DNA of 11,071 nt from Alphaproteobacteria bacterium. Its GTDB lineage: Bacteria; Pseudomonadota; Alphaproteobacteria; Micropepsales; Micropepsaceae. Each line of letters starts with the position of its first letter. The first letter of the stretch is position 1. The position numbers and the translations under genes are program-made. Below are positions 7,531 to 11,071 of the stretch, one piece after another. The notes beneath the pieces were generated by a model. It ran no database searches. It was not told the DNA's origin and saw nothing but the letters and a program-made list of their open reading frames with translations. The stretch is taken from contig DMER01000093.1 in NCBI GenBank assembly GCA_003451645.1, positions 1 to 11,071 of the forward strand, read 5' to 3'.

Positions 7531-8493
7531 CTAATCGATCGCCGAAACATGGCCTGGCGCGGCGCCAGCGCCCGCCGTATTGAGCGGTGTTGCAGGCTTA
7601 CCCGCATAGATGAAACTGCCGGGCTCCAGGCCATCGATCACCTTGTCCACATCGTCTGGCCCGAAGACAAAGCAGCCTTGGCTGCGGCCAAAGAGGCCCC
7701 GCTTGGGATCGAAGTAGCGCGGGTTCTGGTGGATGATGATGCCGCGCCGCTGCGCGGTCGCGTTGGTCGCATCCAGCCCTGCCAAGCGCACCTTGCGGCC
7801 AGGGAACTTTCCGCCTGTCGTTGTTTCCAGCACCCGGTAGAGGCCAAGCGAGGTCGCATCCGTGTTGGGCTGCGCGCTTACCGCCGGGACCTGGAGCGAG
7901 AAGCCTGTGGTCGCGCACCCGCCGCGCCGGCATAGCCGCTTGGCGTGGCCGTGGGCCACATGTTTGGCGGTCACAGCACCGGTGGTGAGACTGACCAGAT
8001 AGAAGCGCGGCAGGTTGGCAGGCAAGCTATAGTCCACAACCCCAATCCGGTTGAGGCTGTCCGCTGTCGTCTCATGGCCTACACGATTGAGGGCCTGCTG
8101 CAGCAAGACCGGGTTGATGATCCCCGTTGGGTCTATAAGGCGGCCGTTATGCATCAGCCCTGCGCGAGGGCGCGTCTGTGCCGACCAGCCCGGTTCATAG
8201 CCGGGGATCGGTGCGGCATCGGCCAAGCGGCTGTCGCCAGGCTTGATGGTGATGATCGGATGTTTGGTCAGGCGCGCCAAGACTGAGCCACGCGGCTGCG
8301 CTGGTGCCGGACCCAGCCGCAAGACCACAACGCCATCGCCATAGGTCGCATCGCCGGTCTTCTTCGCAGCAGGCGGCGCCTTCGCGATATCGGGCCCGCC
8401 GCCGATCCCAAGCCATGCACATCCGCTCAGGCTTAAGCCCGCGAATGTTAGCAACACGATCCGTTTCAAGTGCGCTGGGTGCGCAAGTCCCAT
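7531..8493 (-). CDS. Lipoprotein with murein L,D-transpeptidase catalytic domain (YkuD_2-like)
   Basis: This is a 320-residue protein starting at ATG 8493, with GGAG (8506-8503) 9 bases upstream; a TTG at 8508 in frame overlaps that site and is less likely. Residues 9-25 form a lipoprotein signal peptide with lipobox LSGC (lipidated Cys25); Ala at +2 suggests outer-membrane sorting. A Pro/Ala-rich linker and a variable N-terminal domain follow. The C-terminal half carries the catalytic signature: GIIIHQNP with His255, then GRSQGCFVF with Ser271, Gly273 and nucleophile Cys274, matching the SxGC motif of the L,D-transpeptidase catalytic family (PF13645-like). This family is expected to act on peptidoglycan stem peptides or crosslinks in the periplasm; whether it crosslinks, attaches proteins or trims cannot be told. 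The tail after about residue 298 is a low-complexity Ala/Gly/Pro stretch. The gene diverges from the hydroxybutyrate dehydrogenase gene across 170 bases. Confidence 0.86.
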   Translation of the reverse strand: MGLAHPAHLKRIVLLTFAGLSLSGCAWLGIGGGPDIAKAPPAAKKTGDATYGDGVVVLRLGPAPAQPRGSVLARLTKHPIITIKPGDSRLADAAPIPGYEPGWSAQTRPRAGLMHNGRLIDPTGIINPVLLQQALNRVGHETTADSLNRIGVVDYSLPANLPRFYLVSLTTGAVTAKHVAHGHAKRLCRRGGCATTGFSLQVPAVSAQPNTDATSLGLYRVLETTTGGKFPGRKVRLAGLDATNATAQRRGIIIHQNPRYFDPKRGLFGRSQGCFVFGPDDVDKVIDGLEPGSFIYAGKPATPLNTAGAGAAPGHVSAID

Positions 8494-8663
8494 CCCATCC
8501 CACTCCAATGTCGCGGCCCCATCTTGGCGCAGAGGCGGAACAATGTTTAAGCTCTAACCTAGTCCTTTGCAGAACTCCGTTGCGTTTGTCGAGCAACTCC
8601 AGGTTGGTTGCGGCGCGTTTTGTCGCCCCGTTCAAATTGGCGCCATTAGGATGAGGGGCCTTC
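8494..8663. promoter_or_regulatory. Divergent intergenic region between the transpeptidase lipoprotein and hydroxybutyrate dehydrogenase genes
   Basis: Both flanking genes are read outward from this 170-base gap, so promoters for each should lie here, but I could not pick out convincing -35/-10 pairs. Visible structure: alternating GTTGC (8579-8583), GCAAC (8593-8597) and GTTGC (8607-8611), which can pair in two mutually exclusive ways, and the 8-base palindrome TGGCGCCA (8638-8645) just upstream of the GAGGGG ribosome binding site (8653-8658) of the dehydrogenase. Any operator role is inference. Confidence 0.4.
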
Positions 8664-9449
8664 ATGGTGAATGGAAAGATCGCGCTGGTTACAGGGGCGA
8701 CCTCAGGCATTGGGCTCGCCATTGCACAGCGTTTGGCGGCGGAGGGCGCTGATATTGTGATGCATGGGCGATCGGCCGACCCGCTAGCGATGCGCGACCT
8801 CTGCCGGGGCTTGAGCGCGCGCGAGGGCATCACCTGCGCCTACATCGCCGCCGATTTGAGCATCCCGGAGGAAGCTGACCGGCTGGCCCGGGAGGCGGCC
8901 ACAGCCCTAGGCCCCATCGATATTCTCGTCAACAATGCTGGCATGCAGCATGTGGCGCCACTGGAGGCCTTCCCGCCTGAGAAGTGGGACCAGATCATCA
9001 GCCTCAACCTATCCGCGGCGTTTCACCTGACGCGGGTTGTGTTTGCTGGCATGAAGGCGCGGCAATGGGGCCGCATCATCAATATTGCGTCGGCGCATTC
9101 GCTGGTCGCCTCGCCTTACAAGAGCGCCTATGTGGCCTCAAAACATGGGCTTTTGGGCCTCACCAAGGTGGCGGCCCTCGAAGGCGCAGAGGCGGGCGTC
9201 ACGGTTAACGCCATCTGCCCCGGTTATGTTTTGACCCCGCTCGTACAGAAACAAATCCCCGATACCGCAAAGGCCCGAGGTATCACCGAAGCGCAGGTCG
9301 TGCGCGATGTGCTCCTTGCGGCGCAACCAACCAAGAAGTTTGCAACCGTCGAAGAGGTCGCGGCGCTGACCGCGTTCCTGTGCACGCCTGGTGCCCAGTC
9401 CATCACGGGCGCGGCCCTGCCCGTTGATGGCGGCTGGACGGCGCATTAA
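8664..9449 (+). CDS. bdhA: 3-hydroxybutyrate dehydrogenase (short-chain dehydrogenase)
   Basis: This 261-residue NAD-dependent enzyme interconverts (R)-3-hydroxybutyrate and acetoacetate in the cytoplasm, usually in the use of stored polyhydroxybutyrate. ATG 8664 has GAGGGG (8653-8658) 5 bases upstream. Short-chain dehydrogenase motifs are the cofactor loop TGATSGIG (10-17), NNAG (90-93) and the catalytic set Asn115, Ser143, Tyr156 and Lys160. The substrate-binding residues Gln95, His145, Lys153 and Gln197 are all present and are offset by one from the Pseudomonas fragi enzyme as I remember it. The family-specific strings NIASAHSLVASP, CPGYVLTPLV and LLAAQPTKKF separate it from acetoacetyl-CoA reductases (PhaB) and FabG. 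The C-terminus ends with the usual PVDGGWTAH. It appears monocistronic, with its own divergent upstream region and a 107-base gap before the next gene in which I see no clear terminator hairpin. Confidence 0.95.
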   Translation: MVNGKIALVTGATSGIGLAIAQRLAAEGADIVMHGRSADPLAMRDLCRGLSAREGITCAYIAADLSIPEEADRLAREAATALGPIDILVNNAGMQHVAPLEAFPPEKWDQIISLNLSAAFHLTRVVFAGMKARQWGRIINIASAHSLVASPYKSAYVASKHGLLGLTKVAALEGAEAGVTVNAICPGYVLTPLVQKQIPDTAKARGITEAQVVRDVLLAAQPTKKFATVEEVAALTAFLCTPGAQSITGAALPVDGGWTAH

Positions 9450-9556
9450 AGCTATTGTGACGGCTGTTGCCTCCCCACGCTCTTAATCTTTAGCGAAAGC
9501 CACAAACCGTGCTAAGGGATTGGGGCAGAGTTCAAATAGGTGAGGTGGGGCCACCG

Positions 9557-11071
9557 GTGTTGCAGGGGACCCTCAATCGGGTACGGAGCATTTTTGTCGC
9601 CATCATGATCCTTCTGGGACTCGTGATGATCGCGACGTATTTTCTGTTGGGCCGGGATCAGTTCGTAGCGCTCTTTAGCCGTTCCACTGAGCCTGGCGTG
9701 CGGGAGCCAACCCTGATCGATCCGCGCGCTGGCGCACCTGATCCCAATGGCTCGGCCATTGTGAGACTGGCGCCCGTCCCCAAACTGGCACCGCCGACGC
9801 TCACGATCGAGCCCAATGTCCTGCGTCAGAACGGCCTGGCCATGGACACGCGGGTGTCCACCGTTGTGGCTCTGCCAGGCGTGTCGATCGGAACCGCAGT
9901 TGGCGGCGGCTCGGTCACGCGCCGCACGCTGAGGCTTTGGTCGGTAACGGCCAATGGCGCGCCGGAATTTCAGCTGGCCAACATCCTGCGCCCTCCTCTT
10001 GGTGACGGCCGGATCGGCAGTGTCAATACGATCGCGGTCTCGCCTGATGCCAATCTCGTCGCGGGCGCTGTGATCCGGTTTGACAGGGGCACGCCCGTCT
10101 ATGTCTTCCATCGCAATGATGGCCGCCTGGCCGCCAGTTTGACCGGCCTGCCCTCCGTCGCCACGGCGCTCGCCTTTTCGCCCGATGGCAAGCACCTCGC
10201 GGTCGGTCTGACGCAAGGGGGCTTGCGCATCTTCCGCACAGCCGATTGGACCGAACTGCGCCGCGACCCGAACTATACCGAGATTGTCCGCTCGATTGCC
10301 TTCGCAGCCGATGGCCGTATGGCCACCACAAGCTTCGATGGTCAGGTCCGCCTTTACGATTCGCAGTTCTTGCTGTTGCGCGCGGCCATGGCACCCCAAG
10401 GGGCCCGTCCCTTTGATGTCGCCTTCTCCCCCGACGGGACGCGGCTTGCAGTCGGCTATTACGACAAGGCCGCCGTCTCACTGCTGGATGCGAACACGCT
10501 CACCTCGCGCCGTGTTTTGCTGGCACCGGCCCCCTCGCGCGAGGGCGACTGGCTGACGGAGGTTGCCTGGGCGCGCGATGGCTCGCGCCTTTTTGCGGCG
10601 GGGTTCGTGACCCAAGGCAATGGCCGCAACCCGGTCTTGTCCTTCGATATGGCGAGCGAGGGGCCGCCCCAAATCCTGGATGGCTTGCGCCTGGAGACCC
10701 CTCTGACGGATTTGCTGCCTTACAACGAGACCGGTGTGGTGGCTGTTAGCGATGCCAGCGACCCGGATGACGCCGTAAACGCCTCCGGCTTGATCATGGG
10801 CGCATTCTCAGGCGCGCGCGCATTGGTCGCCCGCTTCGACGGCGAACGCTCGGCTGTCCGGCTCGGCAGCCTTGCTGGTGATATCGAGGCCTTCCGCGTC
10901 TCAGACGATGGCCTGATCCTGGAGGTCCCCGCTAGCAACCGCACTTTGCGGCTCGACCTGACCCAGCGCCGTGGCGATCTGATCGATACAGCCTCCCTCG
11001 ACCTCAGGCCGCCGCGCTTGACCACGCCTGCGTTTGAGGTGCGCGACTGGCGCGGCCGCAAGTTCCTGGAA
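9557..11071 (+). CDS. Membrane-anchored WD40-like beta-propeller protein, 3'-truncated by window edge
   Basis: The frame is open from a TAG at 9491 to the right edge, giving 505 codons from the proposed GTG 9557. That start is chosen for the GAGG and GGGG stretch at 9542-9550 and because a signal anchor follows at once; TTG 9560 is a near-equal alternative. Residues 12-31 (IFVAIMILLGLVMIATYFLL) form one transmembrane helix after a short basic N-terminus, so the rest should face the periplasm. After a Pro-rich linker, propeller repeats appear: RLWSV near 125, then SPDA/SPDG-type hairpins beginning near residues 160 (AVSPDAN), 206 (AFSPDGK), 248 (AFAADGR), 289 (AFSPDGT) and 337 (AWARDGS). The spacing of 41-48 residues fits WD40/YVTN blades. 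Later blades are degenerate. No catalytic domain is visible up to the edge. Propellers of this kind are binding platforms; some bacterial ones carry a C-terminal caspase-like domain, which cannot be tested here. No function is assigned. Confidence 0.82.
   Translation, partial: MLQGTLNRVRSIFVAIMILLGLVMIATYFLLGRDQFVALFSRSTEPGVREPTLIDPRAGAPDPNGSAIVRLAPVPKLAPPTLTIEPNVLRQNGLAMDTRVSTVVALPGVSIGTAVGGGSVTRRTLRLWSVTANGAPEFQLANILRPPLGDGRIGSVNTIAVSPDANLVAGAVIRFDRGTPVYVFHRNDGRLAASLTGLPSVATALAFSPDGKHLAVGLTQGGLRIFRTADWTELRRDPNYTEIVRSIAFAADGRMATTSFDGQVRLYDSQFLLLRAAMAPQGARPFDVAFSPDGTRLAVGYYDKAAVSLLDANTLTSRRVLLAPAPSREGDWLTEVAWARDGSRLFAAGFVTQGNGRNPVLSFDMASEGPPQILDGLRLETPLTDLLPYNETGVVAVSDASDPDDAVNASGLIMGAFSGARALVARFDGERSAVRLGSLAGDIEAFRVSDDGLILEVPASNRTLRLDLTQRRGDLIDTASLDLRPPRLTTPAFEVRDWRGRKFLE

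Noticed and set aside
9450..9556. Possible terminator or promoter between bdhA and the propeller gene
   Set aside because: I found no stable hairpin with a T-tract and no convincing -35/-10 pair.
9512..10399. 295-codon minus-strand open frame
   Set aside because: It is antisense to the propeller gene, whose sense frame shows a signal anchor and regularly spaced SPDG-type repeats; the antisense product is Arg/Gly/His-rich without motifs.

Overview
The window looks like ordinary chromosomal DNA of a free-living, GC-rich alphaproteobacterium. The basis is a fused sulfate-adenylyltransferase/APS-kinase gene (cysNC/nodQ layout), a 3-hydroxybutyrate dehydrogenase of the alphaproteobacterial/Pseudomonas type, GTG and probable TTG starts, and tight gene packing. 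The order cannot be fixed from sequence alone. There are no RNA genes, insertion sequences, CRISPR arrays or phage genes that I can support, and no gene-free stretch above 300 bases; the longest gap between genes is about 170 bases.

Layout, left to right. (1) 1-1668 (+) is the 3' part of cysNC, which activates sulfate to PAPS; its start lies off the left edge. (2) 1665-5622 holds three minus-strand genes, transcribed in the order alkyl/aryl-sulfatase (SdsA1 type), uncharacterised exported protein, DUF1287 exported putative cysteine peptidase-like protein. The last of these runs tail to tail into cysNC, and the two stop codons share the tetranucleotide CTAG. (3) Divergent from the sulfatase, 5737-7526 (+) is a two-gene purine/pyrimidine nucleoside salvage operon: a nucleoside hydrolase and a ribokinase overlapping by 4 bases. 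(4) 7531-8493 (-) is a lipoprotein L,D-transpeptidase-family protein, ending only 4 bases from the ribokinase. (5) Divergent from it, 8664-9449 (+) is 3-hydroxybutyrate dehydrogenase. (6) 9557 to the right edge (+) is the 5' part of a membrane-anchored beta-propeller (WD40-like) protein that continues out of the window.

How the genes may work together. The sulfatase releases inorganic sulfate from organic sulfate esters, and CysNC can assimilate it, so the left part has a plausible sulfur-scavenging theme (inference). The hydrolase and ribokinase form a clear pathway: nucleoside to base plus ribose, then ribose to ribose 5-phosphate. The DUF1287 protein, the L,D-transpeptidase-like lipoprotein and the exported unknown are envelope proteins. 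The least explained items are the exported 401-residue protein and the propeller protein, whose missing C-terminal half may hold an enzymatic domain. I see no strong evidence for a wholly new multi-gene system.
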